DNA of 64,000 nucleotides from Pseudomonas sp. MRSN 12121 (GCF_000931465.1 NZ_CP010892.1:2232001-2296000); one strand, 5' to 3'. Numbered from the stretch's first letter, positions 8,942 to 17,647 are shown. The notes: generated by a model not told the origin, from the sequence alone. Made by a program: numbers and translations.

Positions 8942-10501
8942 TTAGCAGCCGAGGGCGAACCAACTGAACGGTTGCCCAGCGAAGGGCGAACCACTGCCCG
9001 CCCTGATAGTCATTGAGGACCGGGGCGTATCTGTCGCTTCAAGCGTGAAGGAAAGCCAGCTGGCTGCTGCGCCCGAACCAAATGACCCGCCCCTGGATAA
9101 GATCGCTGTGGGAAATACAATTGGGAAAGTTACGGCGTCGGCTGTGTAATTGGTTGATAGCGCGCTGGTAGTTCTGTAGCCCCATTGAAGAATCAGGCCG
9201 CTTGGGAGTTTCTGATAGCCGTTGCCCCCCAAAGAAGCGGCAAAAATTGATGCAGTTCGTAGCGTTTCGCTGCCGAAGTGACAACGCCATACGCCGGATT
9301 CACGTATAGCGATGAAGTCTCCGCCGGGAGAAAGCGTGTAAGGAACTGTCACCGCCAAGTTGCTCATTGCCAACTGGTCACCAGCGGCAACAGTTACGCG
9401 GGAAGTGGTGGACTGTGGCCCCGCAGATATCAACACCGCCGCGCCATTGGGAACGGATTCCGTCGCCGGCAGTGTCACGGTTACGCCGGTCGCTAACTCC
9501 AGGCGCTTACCGATATCGCTGACAGTCAGCACCCTACTGGCTGCAATGCTGATAGATCCGCCAAAGCTACCTGCCGAACGTGCAACAAACTCAGTCGTCG
9601 CGAGCGATTTAGAACTGTCGAACAGTGGTGGTGTGTTGGCTGAGGGATCAACGAGCGCTGGCGAGTTGATCGGTGCAAACCCTTGCGTCACGTTCTGGAA
9701 AGTCAGTAGGGTGGTGCCCAGAACAATGGCCCCGTCGGTGATCAACTGCCAGCGTGTGTCCGCCAATGTGGCGCCCTGCTCAACAGAGACCAGCATCGCC
9801 GACGTGACCTCTGCGTTCGAGTCCGCATCCGCGGTGCGCGCCCAAGCACCAGCGGAGACAATATACAAACCGTTGTCCTTTGCGCCCGCCTGGTTTTTCA
9901 CGAGTACACGATCACCCGCTACCAGGGCGACGCCATCGACAGCCTGCAGGCCGGCGAGCGCAATGTTCGCTGTGGTCGCGGCGCGTACAGATTGCTTGCT
10001 GTCGAGCTTGTTGATTTCTTCAAGCACCTTGCCGTCAACATAGACCCGGGTCGCCAAGACGACACTGGGGTCGATTTTCAGCTCAATGTTTGCCGTGTTG
10101 CTGACAATCAGGTTCATCCTGATGACTTGCGTTCGGGCAGAACCCTGACTCATCAGAGGCTTGAAACTGGGGGCGCAATTCGCCACAGCGACCAAGTCGC
10201 CGGCAGCGTCATAAAGTCCTATTTCACGTATCCACCAGCCGCCTACATCTTCAGGAATAACCTGCTCGGCGATGATGATGTTGGCGTTGTTTGGGTCAAC
10301 CTTCACTTGATTCAGCGGGGCGCGCCTGCGCTCACGGATCAACTGTATCTGGTGCTCGCTTGGGACCGGTAAGGTGTCGTTAGCATCGCCAACACCCATT
10401 TGCGAAAAGGTCCAGGGAATGCCCAAGGCGTCAGCATTGGCCTGCTTGGCCTTGCCTACAGCGGTGAGAATGGCGAAGAACTGGCTGTTTTGGTCTGTCA
10501 T
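8942..10501 (-). CDS. H: Tail fibre protein (gpH-like)
   Basis: 519 aa. Residues 1-150 are the conserved tail-collar fibre N-terminus that attaches to the baseplate, with GGWWIREIGLYDA as a hallmark. A beta-rich repetitive shaft follows. The C-terminus (NGYQKLPSGLILQWG and a terminal FSWFALGC) is the pyocin/phage receptor-binding tip fold, the part that varies with host. The start ATG overlaps the stop of I by 4 nt. The fibre is shorter than P2 gpH (669 aa), consistent with R-pyocin-type short fibres in pseudomonads. Confidence 0.92.
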   Translation of the reverse strand: MTDQNSQFFAILTAVGKAKQANADALGIPWTFSQMGVGDANDTLPVPSEHQIQLIRERRRAPLNQVKVDPNNANIIIAEQVIPEDVGGWWIREIGLYDAAGDLVAVANCAPSFKPLMSQGSARTQVIRMNLIVSNTANIELKIDPSVVLATRVYVDGKVLEEINKLDSKQSVRAATTANIALAGLQAVDGVALVAGDRVLVKNQAGAKDNGLYIVSAGAWARTADADSNAEVTSAMLVSVEQGATLADTRWQLITDGAIVLGTTLLTFQNVTQGFAPINSPALVDPSANTPPLFDSSKSLATTEFVARSAGSFGGSISIAASRVLTVSDIGKRLELATGVTVTLPATESVPNGAAVLISAGPQSTTSRVTVAAGDQLAMSNLAVTVPYTLSPGGDFIAIRESGVWRCHFGSETLRTASIFAASLGGNGYQKLPSGLILQWGYRTTSALSTNYTADAVTFPIVFPTAILSRGGSFGSGAAASWLSFTLEATDTPRSSMTIRAGSGSPFAGQPFSWFALGC

Positions 10502-11118
10502 GGGTAGATATCCATGGTGTCGATGTGGTGTTCACGACCGCCCAGGCGAACGTATCCGCTGACCTCGATGTCGCGTTGCATTGGGGGGTACACGTCAATT
10601 TCGTCGCCATCGGTGATGCAGACGCCGATATGTACCGGGCCGGTGGTTTCCAGACTGATCGCCAAGCCTGTCAGATAGCGGGTGAGGGGTTTGGCGTCGT
10701 CGATCAGCCAAGTCAGTTCCTGGTACATCTCTTCGGTGATGCCGGTTTCCAACACGCCGACCTTCAAGGCGAAAGTGCCGGGTACGCCTTCGGGAGTGGT
10801 TTGCCACCACTCCAGGACTTCAATCAAGTAACCGAGCGGCTCCACTACGCGGCGCAGAGCGCCGATGGTGCCTTTGCGCGAATGGACGTAGTGCGATGAG
10901 CGAATGGCTGCGCGCTTCGCCGCTTCAGTCCACCTACTGTCCCAGCGATCAACCGAGAAAGCCCAAGCCAGATAGGGCAACAGGTCGACGGGGCAGGTGT
11001 TCGGGTTGCAGAGCTGTCGCAAGGGTATGGGCACGCGCTCGATCTGTGCGAGCGCCTGCGCAGCCTGGCGCTCAAGCGGCGTAGCGTTTCCTGGTAGCAG
11101 CTGCTGCACACCCATCAC
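10498..11118 (-). CDS. I: Baseplate protein gpI
   Basis: 206 aa, starting MMGVQQLLPGNATPLERQ. It contains the family motif LPYLAWAFSVDRWD near residue 50. In P2, gpI belongs to the baseplate and helps connect fibres. It overlaps J and H by 4 nt at each end, showing tight translational coupling. Confidence 0.94.
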   Translation of the reverse strand: MMGVQQLLPGNATPLERQAAQALAQIERVPIPLRQLCNPNTCPVDLLPYLAWAFSVDRWDSRWTEAAKRAAIRSSHYVHSRKGTIGALRRVVEPLGYLIEVLEWWQTTPEGVPGTFALKVGVLETGITEEMYQELTWLIDDAKPLTRYLTGLAISLETTGPVHIGVCITDGDEIDVYPPMQRDIEVSGYVRLGGREHHIDTMDIYP

Positions 11119-12026
11119 TCAACGCCTCGGCTCAATGTAATACCGGTGCAATACGGCGCCTGAGCTTTGGTTGCGACGATGTCCGCCCAGCCCTCAAGCT
11201 CGACCTTGCGCACACCTTCGACGTGGAGCGCGGCATGTAGGGCAGATTCCGAAACTTCCATCCCCAAGCGGCGCCGTTGATGAACGTAGGCCAGCAGGCG
11301 CTGGTGTGCGGCAGCCAGGATAGGTTCCGACTCCGGACCGCTCGACAGCAAATAGAGCTTGGCCTTGACCTGGTAATTCAGGATCTGCGCGCCCTGGACG
11401 GTGAGACGGTCAGCCACCGGCCGGCGATCATCGTCGCTCAGGTAAGCGTTGACGACGGCAAGCAGCTCGGGGGGCGCCGTGCCATCGCCCAGCAATGACT
11501 GAACCGTGACCACGGCGACGGCAGGCGAGGGGCTTTCGGCTGTGGCGTCGGCTACGCGACCGTCCGCTGCCCTGGCGTGGAAGATGTAGCTGTTGCGCGG
11601 GCCGGCAGTGCTCAACCCTTCCCAAGCCATCTGCGCCCGTTCGCGCAGGCTGTCGTCGCTTTCCATCAACGTAGGGATAGGCGGCACGGCATTGGCTTTG
11701 CCTTGCTGAATCACGAGGCGCTTGACGTTGAAGTTGCCGGCCAGTTGTTCCAGGTCAGTGCCACGCGCGGTGGCGAGCAGGTTGGCAAGCGATGCTTCGT
11801 TGACTCGCTGACGCCATACGGTCTCGCGGTAGGTGTTTTCCTGCAGCAGCTTGGTGAGCGGCTCCGACTCTATCTCCAGGCGTGCCGCGATCTGGGCCTG
11901 CTCGTCGGCCGGCCAGAGGCTGATCATGTACGTCTTTCGCTCGGCCAGGATCTGTTCGAAGTCGATCTGCTCGACGATCTGCGGCGGCGGCAGCTGGCTG
12001 AGGTCGATGGCGGCGAAACTATTCAT
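11115..12026 (-). CDS. J: Baseplate wedge protein gpJ
   Basis: 303 aa. It opens with FAAIDLSQLPPP and has the central region shared by the gpJ / gp6-like wedge family, which forms the outer ring of the baseplate. Overlaps of 4 nt with W and I place it firmly in the P2 order. Confidence 0.95.
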   Translation of the reverse strand: MNSFAAIDLSQLPPPQIVEQIDFEQILAERKTYMISLWPADEQAQIAARLEIESEPLTKLLQENTYRETVWRQRVNEASLANLLATARGTDLEQLAGNFNVKRLVIQQGKANAVPPIPTLMESDDSLRERAQMAWEGLSTAGPRNSYIFHARAADGRVADATAESPSPAVAVVTVQSLLGDGTAPPELLAVVNAYLSDDDRRPVADRLTVQGAQILNYQVKAKLYLLSSGPESEPILAAAHQRLLAYVHQRRRLGMEVSESALHAALHVEGVRKVELEGWADIVATKAQAPYCTGITLSRGVE

Positions 12027-12367
12027 ACACTGCCTCCCAGCTGCAGGGGCACGCTGAGGCTCAGCGGCTCATTGGTGTCCACCACAGTGCCCTCCAGGTC
12101 AATCGAGGCCTGGCCCTGCATGTTCGCTCCCGCGAACTGCACACGGCTCAGGCTGATGCGGGTTTCCCAGCGCATTAGGGCCATGACCGTGGCGGCGTAA
12201 ACGCGCAGACGGTTGACGTCGTTGAAGGGGTGATCCACCAGCTCGGGCACCAAGCTGCCGTATTCGCGGCGCATTACACGCGTGCCAATGCGGGTGGTGA
12301 GAATGTCGGTGATCGCCTGACTGATGTGCTCGCGCTCGCTGATGGCGCCGCCGGTATGTCGGTTCAT
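12023..12367 (-). CDS. W: Baseplate protein gpW (gp25/lysozyme-like family)
   Basis: 114 aa with the family signature ISQAITDILTTRIGTRVMRREYGS, here split over residues 16-38. It nucleates sheath assembly on the baseplate. It overlaps V and J by 4 nt. Confidence 0.95.
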   Translation of the reverse strand: MNRHTGGAISEREHISQAITDILTTRIGTRVMRREYGSLVPELVDHPFNDVNRLRVYAATVMALMRWETRISLSRVQFAGANMQGQASIDLEGTVVDTNEPLSLSVPLQLGGSV

Positions 12368-12942
12368 GATGGGATGGGCACCCCGGATTGGTCGCCGCCA
12401 GCCCTGACGCCGGTGTGCGGGTGTTTGACCAAGCTGACGCCGGCTGCGATCACGTCAATAGAGGTCTGAATCTGGCCGGTGACGGTTTGATTCCCGGTTT
12501 GGATGTAGTCGCCCTGGTGAGTGATATCGCCGACCAGGTTGATACCGCCAGTGCTGATCAGGTTGGTGGTGCCGCCGTCGACCAGCGTGGCGTTGAGGTG
12601 GTGGGCAACGCTGTCGTACTCGATCACCGTGCCGTCGGAGTAGGTACGACGGTGGAGGCCTGGGCGGTTGCCGTTGGCCGTGACGAGGTCACTGAATACG
12701 CCAGTCACGGCGATCCCGTTGGCGAGCTGGCCCGATGGGCTGAGCAGGATCACCTGTTCGCCGATAGTGGGAGGGTCCCATTCGCGGTCAGCTCCGGCGC
12801 GCAATGCGAGCCAGGGAAGCCAGGCCGTGGTCAGCTTTCCGGTTGTTACTTGCACGCGCGGGGGCTCCATCTGCACGGCGACGATAACGCCGAAGCGGAT
12901 GAGGTTTTCGAGCAGGCGGGCGAGGGCGGCTAAGTCGTTCAT
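12364..12942 (-). CDS. V: Baseplate spike protein gpV
   Basis: 192 aa with an N-terminal OB-fold-type region and a C-terminal beta-helical spike. Near the C-terminus is KHPHTGV, an H-x-H motif of the kind that binds the iron ion at the tip of P2-type spikes. It pierces the outer membrane on contraction. It is the first gene of its operon, with a late-activator dyad centred 57 nt upstream. Confidence 0.94.
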   Translation of the reverse strand: MNDLAALARLLENLIRFGVIVAVQMEPPRVQVTTGKLTTAWLPWLALRAGADREWDPPTIGEQVILLSPSGQLANGIAVTGVFSDLVTANGNRPGLHRRTYSDGTVIEYDSVAHHLNATLVDGGTTNLISTGGINLVGDITHQGDYIQTGNQTVTGQIQTSIDVIAAGVSLVKHPHTGVRAGGDQSGVPIPS

Positions 12943-12988
12943 GGCGCCGATGGTGGCGCCACGCGTGCGTGAGCGCAGCCGCGCTGGG

Positions 12989-13009
12989 TTGTAGTGATGC
13001 TTCTTACAA
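12989..13009. promoter_or_regulatory. Candidate late activator dyad between V and cassette B
   Basis: TTGTAG-N9-TTACAA. The centre is 57 nt from the V start, the same distance as the O/P site from P. Cassette B starts 90 nt away on the other side, so divergent activation is geometrically possible. Confidence 0.68.
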
Positions 13010-13088
13010 GTCGGCTATTTTCTCAACGAAGATAACGTATAGACCTATACTCGAAACCAATTGTTTATCTCACCCAAAAGGAGCAGGT

Positions 13089-13784
13089 ATGACTGACGAG
13101 AAGAAAGGGAAAATTGCAAGAGCGAAAGATGCAGTTAAAAATCTACCGCTGGCAGATTATGCGGAAACCTTATTGGACTCATGTGTTGAAAGTGAAGTAT
13201 TAAAGCAAATTCCTGTGATATCGACAGGGGTGGCGACTATAAAAACCTATCTGCAATTCAAAGAGGGCAAATTTAAAAAGAAGGTAGAGGCTTTTGTTGA
13301 GTCAGCTGGTAGCTTTTCAAGTGAAGAGTGGGAGGCTTTTTCAGAGACTCTTGAAAAGGAAGGGAAGAAGAAGGAATTTATTAACGTTTTGCTTGATATT
13401 CTTGAGAAGGCCGATTCAGAAGAAAAATCTAAAATTCTAGGTGGGATATTTCGGCGTTTAGTTAAAGAGGAAATTGGCTATCCGCAGTTTGATGATCAGG
13501 TTAGGTTTACGAATGATATGCAAACTATAAATATTCATATTTTTATGCATGGTTATCATAATGAGCATGTCCTTGAAAACTCGTTGGGTGATATTTTAGT
13601 CAGTCAAAGACTTGCTAGGCGTAAGATCGAGTTTGCTACAAAAACTATAAATATCGCAGCTCAAAAACAAGAGCAATACATAAAGGTTAGCTATGAGATT
13701 ACTCCGATAGGTTTCGCCTATCTGGTTTCGCTGCATCAAGTCTATAAAGATAAAATTGATGCCGGACACTTATATTTCGGGTGA
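13089..13784 (+). CDS. Cassette B, 231-aa protein of unknown function
   Basis: The start at ATG 13089 is chosen because AAAAGGAG ends 5 nt before it; the open frame reaches further upstream but runs through the late promoter. A possible -10 (TATACT, 13046-13051) precedes it with a poor -35. The DNA is plainly AT-rich and the gene runs against the flanking late operons, ending 19 nt from the stop of S. The product is mostly helical and Lys/Glu-rich. A hydrophobic stretch at about 38-52 (LKQIPVISTGVATIKTYL) is followed by a basic KFKKKVEAF segment, and the C-terminal half (about 130-231) looks alpha/beta. No family recognised. The position between S and V corresponds to the P2 slot that holds orf30, so it is a moron, possibly a defence or superinfection gene. 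Confidence 0.8.
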   Translation: MTDEKKGKIARAKDAVKNLPLADYAETLLDSCVESEVLKQIPVISTGVATIKTYLQFKEGKFKKKVEAFVESAGSFSSEEWEAFSETLEKEGKKKEFINVLLDILEKADSEEKSKILGGIFRRLVKEEIGYPQFDDQVRFTNDMQTINIHIFMHGYHNEHVLENSLGDILVSQRLARRKIEFATKTINIAAQKQEQYIKVSYEITPIGFAYLVSLHQVYKDKIDAGHLYFG

Positions 13785-13803
13785 GCTTTTAGGCGCGTAT
13801 CAG

Positions 13804-14262
13804 CTATGAGCTTAAATGATTTATAAGCGTGTCTCGGATCAAGTCAAGGTCTTCGTCCGTAAAGCCCAATACTTCACGTTGTTCGTAGCGAACTTCGGGC
13901 GCGCCGCGTTCCGCGCGGTCTTTCAATCCGAACTGGTGAACCCTGGCGATACGGGAGATCCGCCCAGTGAAACCCACGGTCACGGCGTTGCTGTCGCCTC
14001 GGGCTTTCATGTAGGTCGCGGTACGCAGCTTTTTGAACATCTCAACCTTGCGCCGGATGCGGCCTTGCTTGCCGCGCAAGTCCCGCTTTTTCCGTGGCGC
14101 GAACTTGCTGCCATCCGGGTTTTGCTGTGTCAGTACCCGCTTTTGCTGGCTGCGCCGCAGTTCCTGGCCGATGGAGCGGGCGAGTTGATTACGGGCGCCT
14201 GGCTGGAGTTGCTCCAGCAGGCCGGACGCCCAGGTCTCCAGGGCTTCCAGCTTACTTGTCAT
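13804..14262 (-). CDS. S: Tail completion protein gpS
   Basis: 152 aa, basic, with the gpS family pattern (RSIGQELRRSQQKRVLTQQNPDG). It acts in head-tail joining or tail completion. It is the last gene of the long O-to-S operon, overlapping R by 11 nt, and faces cassette B across 19 nt. Confidence 0.92.
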   Translation of the reverse strand: MTSKLEALETWASGLLEQLQPGARNQLARSIGQELRRSQQKRVLTQQNPDGSKFAPRKKRDLRGKQGRIRRKVEMFKKLRTATYMKARGDSNAVTVGFTGRISRIARVHQFGLKDRAERGAPEVRYEQREVLGFTDEDLDLIRDTLINHLSS

Positions 14263-14734
14263 CAGGCACTACCCATTCACTGGCGTTGCCCTGGGAACCT
14301 GGTACCCAATTCGGATCGAGGTAACCCGCCACGCGCTGTGGCTCGCCGGCATGCTTCACGGTCGTGTTGCCTTGAGCATCCGTGCCTACCACTACCCGCT
14401 CTGTCAGGCGCAATGTAAGGCCGAGATCTACCTTGTCTTTGTCGAGGATGTCGGCCTCGAACTGAATACCGTTCTGCATTTTTTCGTAGTTTTCGAGCAG
14501 CTCCGGTTGGTTGATGCTGATCCACCCCAGCACGGGCAGCATCACGCTGTCAGGGTGCCCCGCGAAGGCGGTAAAGATGATCTGCAGATCGTAGCTGTAC
14601 TCAAAAGAAAGAGTCGCCGCAGCGGTGCAGCGGACCTTGCCGTTGTCGATGAAGATCAACAACAGGTCGGGGTTGTGCTGCAGCTCGGCAACGGTGGTCA
14701 ACAGGTGAGCGCGCAGGCTCTCGGGCTTGTTCAT
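14252..14734 (-). CDS. R: Tail completion protein gpR
   Basis: 160 aa from the ATG at 14734 (MNKPESLRAHLL). This start is chosen because it makes an ATGA overlap with the stop of the preceding spanin gene at 14731; an in-frame codon further up would lengthen the protein into unrelated sequence. It matches the P2 gpR family in start, size and position before S. Confidence 0.92.
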   Translation of the reverse strand: MNKPESLRAHLLTTVAELQHNPDLLLIFIDNGKVRCTAAATLSFEYSYDLQIIFTAFAGHPDSVMLPVLGWISINQPELLENYEKMQNGIQFEADILDKDKVDLGLTLRLTERVVVGTDAQGNTTVKHAGEPQRVAGYLDPNWVPGSQGNASEWVVPDDK

Positions 14735-14988
14735 GGGTGGGCCTGCTGGTGTTTGTAGACCATGTCGACCTGAGCGGCGCAATCGGCCCAGGCGGCTTCG
14801 GCGCGGTCTTCGTCGGTGAGTATGTCGCCGTTATTGGCTGGGCTTGTCGCCGGCAGCTGGCACGGCACCACGGCCGGACAGCCAGTCACGGTAAGCTGCG
14901 GCGCCGGTGAGGGCGGGGCGCTCGCGCAGCCGGCGAGCAGCGTCAGGCAGAGGCTGAGCAGCCCAGTTACGTAGTTCGTCATTTTCAA
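14731..14988 (-). CDS. Outer-membrane spanin (Rz1 / LysC type lipoprotein)
   Basis: 85 aa with a signal sequence and lipobox LLAGC (Cys21), then a proline-rich region, as in Rz1-type o-spanins. Its first 158 nt lie inside the i-spanin gene in another frame, the classic embedded Rz/Rz1 layout. It joins the inner-membrane spanin to fuse the membranes in the last step of lysis. Confidence 0.88.
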   Translation of the reverse strand: MKMTNYVTGLLSLCLTLLAGCASAPPSPAPQLTVTGCPAVVPCQLPATSPANNGDILTDEDRAEAAWADCAAQVDMVYKHQQAHP

Positions 14989-15274
14989 GTTTCAGCTCCT
15001 CTATGGTTCGTGCGCGCTTTGCCAGGTCGAGGCGCAGTTGATCCTGCTGGGCGCGCAGAGTTGACTGGTTTTCGCGCTCTTGCTTCAGGGTGGCGGTGAG
15101 CGTGGTGGCGGTCGCCAGATTGCGGTCGGCGTCGTCGCGGGCCGTCTTGGCTGCACTCTTTGCCAGGTCTGCTTGGCTTTGGGCGGTGTCAATGCGCTGT
15201 TGCTGGCCCCAGATCAGCAGCGCCAAGGCACCGAGCAGGGCAATGCCGTACAGGGCCTGGCGCAGGGTGCTCAC
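14831..15274 (-). CDS. Inner-membrane spanin (Rz / LysB type)
   Basis: 147 aa from GTG 15274, chosen because it gives a GTGA overlap with the stop of the preceding small gene and places one transmembrane helix at residues 5-22. The rest is a periplasmic coiled coil of about 80 residues with many Ala/Asp/Gln. It partners the embedded lipoprotein. A longer in-frame reading has an arginine-rich front and is rejected. Confidence 0.88.
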   Translation of the reverse strand: MSTLRQALYGIALLGALALLIWGQQQRIDTAQSQADLAKSAAKTARDDADRNLATATTLTATLKQERENQSTLRAQQDQLRLDLAKRARTIEELKLENDELRNWAAQPLPDAARRLRERPALTGAAAYRDWLSGRGAVPAAGDKPSQ

Positions 15275-15474
15275 GCGCGGTACCAGCCGAGTTTGTTCAT
15301 GGCAGCGGCGTCGAGCTGCTTGATCGGGCCACGTACGATTACGGCCCTGGCGTTGTTCATCAACTGGATGCACTCGGCCAGCCGTAGCATGTCGTCTTGT
15401 TCGGTCGATTCCGGGACCACCAGCAGATCCCCGTCCCGCACGCGGAGCTTCTCCACTGCTTCGAAGTCAATCAT
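15271..15474 (-). CDS. Small conserved-looking protein between endolysin and spanin
   Basis: 67 aa from ATG 15474 (MIDFEAVEKLRVRDGD), overlapping both neighbours by 4 nt (ATGA and GTGA), which strongly supports it as real. It is acidic, has no membrane segment, and ends KLGWYRA. I do not recognise the family. The place inside the lysis cluster suggests a role in lysis, but nothing in the sequence shows one. Confidence 0.8.
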   Translation of the reverse strand: MIDFEAVEKLRVRDGDLLVVPESTEQDDMLRLAECIQLMNNARAVIVRGPIKQLDAAAMNKLGWYRA

Positions 15475-16316
15475 GCCGCCACCCCTTGTCCGCACTCACA
15501 GCCAGCGTGCCGCTCGTAGGCGCGCTGCAGCTTGGTGTCGTAAAGATTCCGCAGGTAATCCGGCCCGTTGTAGAGCCGCGCAAACTCGGCCCATTTGCGG
15601 GCTTTCAGCGCCTTATGCAGCACCGGGTCGGTTTCAATGAAACGGGTGAAAGCGTCGAACTGCTGCGATTCGCCGGCACTCATCGCCGCCACGAAGGCCT
15701 GCACGCTCGCGTAGCCAAGGCGCTCCCAGTGATAACCCATGATCTGGAAAGCGCCCCAGGATGCGGATTCAAGTGCGGCCGTGTCGTCGATCTGACGGGC
15801 CATGGCTAGGCGTTGGTGCTCGGCGGTACCGCCGATATAACCACCGGCCTTCGGGTTGATCAGGGCGGGGTTGGTCGCGGCGAGTTCGTCGGCATGGCGC
15901 TTGATCTCTGCGGGGTCATCGCCCGTGTGTCGAACCTTGGCGAGCTGGCGGTACATAACGTGCCGTTCGAACAGGATGACCGGCTTGCCATTGTCGAGGA
16001 AGCCTTTGCCCTTGGACTCGACCTCGTTGACCGCGTAGATGCTTGCCAGCGGCACGTCCAGGCGTTCGGCTGCGACGACGAGGTCGTTGTTGCGAAGCAA
16101 CTGGGCGCGGTCACCGCCGGCTAGGCTGGCCTGAGTCTTGGTGCCGGCGACGCCATCGGCTACCAGACCAACTTTCACCTGGTACGCACGGACGGCCGTC
16201 TCTGTAGCGTCACCATAGTGGCCGTCGGGCACCAGTTTGGCGCCGTGTCTGTTGAGGTTCTTTTGCAGGATAAGCACCGCCTGCGAGCGGTCGCCATGGC
16301 GAAGGGTGGTGGTCAT
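15471..16316 (-). CDS. Modular endolysin: peptidoglycan-binding domain plus N-acetylmuramidase
   Basis: 281 aa from ATG 16316, which overlaps the holin stop by 4 nt. Residues of about 8-65 are a PG_binding_1-type domain (QKNLNRHG, DGHYGDATETAV). Residues of about 85-275 are a DUF3380-type N-acetylmuramidase with AVNEVESKGKGFL holding the likely catalytic glutamate (Glu98 or Glu100). It differs from the P2 gene K endolysin, so the lysis cassette has been exchanged, as is common in Pseudomonas P2-like phages. There is no signal peptide, so export depends on the holins. Confidence 0.92.
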   Translation of the reverse strand: MTTTLRHGDRSQAVLILQKNLNRHGAKLVPDGHYGDATETAVRAYQVKVGLVADGVAGTKTQASLAGGDRAQLLRNNDLVVAAERLDVPLASIYAVNEVESKGKGFLDNGKPVILFERHVMYRQLAKVRHTGDDPAEIKRHADELAATNPALINPKAGGYIGGTAEHQRLAMARQIDDTAALESASWGAFQIMGYHWERLGYASVQAFVAAMSAGESQQFDAFTRFIETDPVLHKALKARKWAEFARLYNGPDYLRNLYDTKLQRAYERHAGCECGQGVAA

Positions 16317-16591
16317 GCGCTGGGCCTCAGCAGGGCGGCAACGTTGCCGCGTGAACGGAAAATCAGGGTGCAGAGCAATACGATGGAGACGGCTTGCCAG
16401 AGGCTGGTGGGCTGGCGGTACAGCAGAATTTCCAGACCGCAGATGCACAGCGCGGAGCCGAACAGGCTGGCGAGTAGTGAGATGCTGCGCCGGTAGCGGG
16501 ATGCGCCCCGGGTGTAGCAGGCCAACCGGAAGGCGCTCAGCAAGTAGGCGATTGCCGTGATCAGTTGCACGGCCAGTTCGATGTTTGGCAT
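16313..16591 (-). CDS. Putative holin, three transmembrane helices
   Basis: 92 aa with hydrophobic segments at about 8-26, 37-58 and 68-82, positive residues between the first two, and a basic C-terminus. It fits the 3TM phage holin families and precedes the endolysin with a 4-nt overlap. It follows another putative holin by 1 nt, so one may be an antiholin or pinholin-like partner. Confidence 0.8.
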   Translation of the reverse strand: MPNIELAVQLITAIAYLLSAFRLACYTRGASRYRRSISLLASLFGSALCICGLEILLYRQPTSLWQAVSIVLLCTLIFRSRGNVAALLRPSA

Positions 16592-16592
16592 G

Positions 16593-16946
16593 TCAGCTGC
16601 CCCCTCGGATGCGACGCCAGATGTCCCAGATGTCCGCTTTTTCCACCCACACCATCAGCTTGATGCTGATCGGGATGACCACCAGGGCGCAGAGGAACGC
16701 GCCGCCGCCACTGGTGATGAACGGGATAGCCTGCAAGGCCATCGGCGCGAACAGATAGCCAACGCCGGCCGACAGAAACAGCGAGCCCAACCGCTGCCAT
16801 ACCTTGAGGTCGTGCTTGGTACTGGTCACCAGCCACGCGCCGAGGATTGCGCCAAACAGCGCTTCGCCGTCGATAATCGGCGTCACGGTTGCCAGGCCCA
16901 GGCCCATAAGCAGGCCGGTCACAGCGCTGGAAGTCGGATCAGCCAT
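16593..16946 (-). CDS. Putative phage holin
   Basis: 117 aa with hydrophobic helices at about 8-20, 27-41, 52-66 and 74-100, ending in a charged tail (WVEKADIWDIWRRIRGG). This resembles the putative phage holin group found in Pseudomonas prophages before the endolysin. Two adjacent holin-type genes are common in this lysis cassette. Confidence 0.78.
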   Translation of the reverse strand: MADPTSSAVTGLLMGLGLATVTPIIDGEALFGAILGAWLVTSTKHDLKVWQRLGSLFLSAGVGYLFAPMALQAIPFITSGGGAFLCALVVIPISIKLMVWVEKADIWDIWRRIRGGS

Positions 16947-16973
16947 GGTGTGGGTTTCCTTGGTTGCAGGGAG

Positions 16974-17186
16974 TCAGTCCCATAGGTTCACCATCTGCCG
17001 CTGGGGCGCGCTGGTTTGGGCTTCGGGCATGTTGACGGGGAGGCCGTGCGGCAAGACGGGGCCGTTGTCAGCCAAGCCGGGGTTCGCCTGTAGCACCGCT
17101 TCGGTGACGCCCGCGGTTCGGCCGTAATACCGCCAACACAGCGCGTCGACGGTTTCGTTTTGATTGGCGCGGATGTTGACGGGCAT
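16974..17186 (-). CDS. X: Tail protein X (LysM-like)
   Basis: 70 aa with the gpX family core VDALCWRYYGRTAGVTEAVL and the PHG-PV-MP ending. The family is LysM-like and acts in tail assembly. It abuts L with a 1-nt overlap. Confidence 0.94.
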   Translation of the reverse strand: MPVNIRANQNETVDALCWRYYGRTAGVTEAVLQANPGLADNGPVLPHGLPVNMPEAQTSAPQRQMVNLWD

Positions 17187-17647
17187 CAGATCAGCTCCAC
17201 GGTGGTGCGGTTTTTTCCGAGAAAATCACGGACTGCCCAGCGCAGGTCGCGGCGGTAGTCGTCGATGGTGGGTGCAGTTTCTTCGGCCTTGGCATTGCCG
17301 GAGTTGGTGGCGCTGTAGTCGCGGTAACGCTCGCACACCTCGGCACCGGTACCGGCTTCGATGGCACGACGGTAGAGGTGGGCCTTTACCGATACGTCCT
17401 TGATCCGATCACTTGGGACGTCTGCCAGCGTGGCGTAGCCAGCCGCCTGTTGAGCATTGCGCCAGTCACTCAGTTCGCGGTTGAGGTTTATGGCAGCGGC
17501 AATCACGGCTGTTTCCAGGCGGGCCGGGGTGACACTGGAGTCGATGCGCAGGGTGGCCCGCAGGTTGTCCAAATCAATCGACGGCCAGAACGGGTCGGTG
17601 TTGATGTGACCGCTGGAAACGGTGCCGCTGGCAACAAATGCGCTCAT
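17186..17647 (-). CDS. L: Head completion/stabilisation protein gpL
   Basis: 153 aa, with the family segment INTDPFWPSIDLDNLRATL near the N-terminus. It fills the connector after DNA packaging. A 4-nt overlap with the preceding small gene and a 1-nt overlap with X show coupling. Confidence 0.93.
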   Translation of the reverse strand: MSAFVASGTVSSGHINTDPFWPSIDLDNLRATLRIDSSVTPARLETAVIAAAINLNRELSDWRNAQQAAGYATLADVPSDRIKDVSVKAHLYRRAIEAGTGAEVCERYRDYSATNSGNAKAEETAPTIDDYRRDLRWAVRDFLGKNRTTVELI

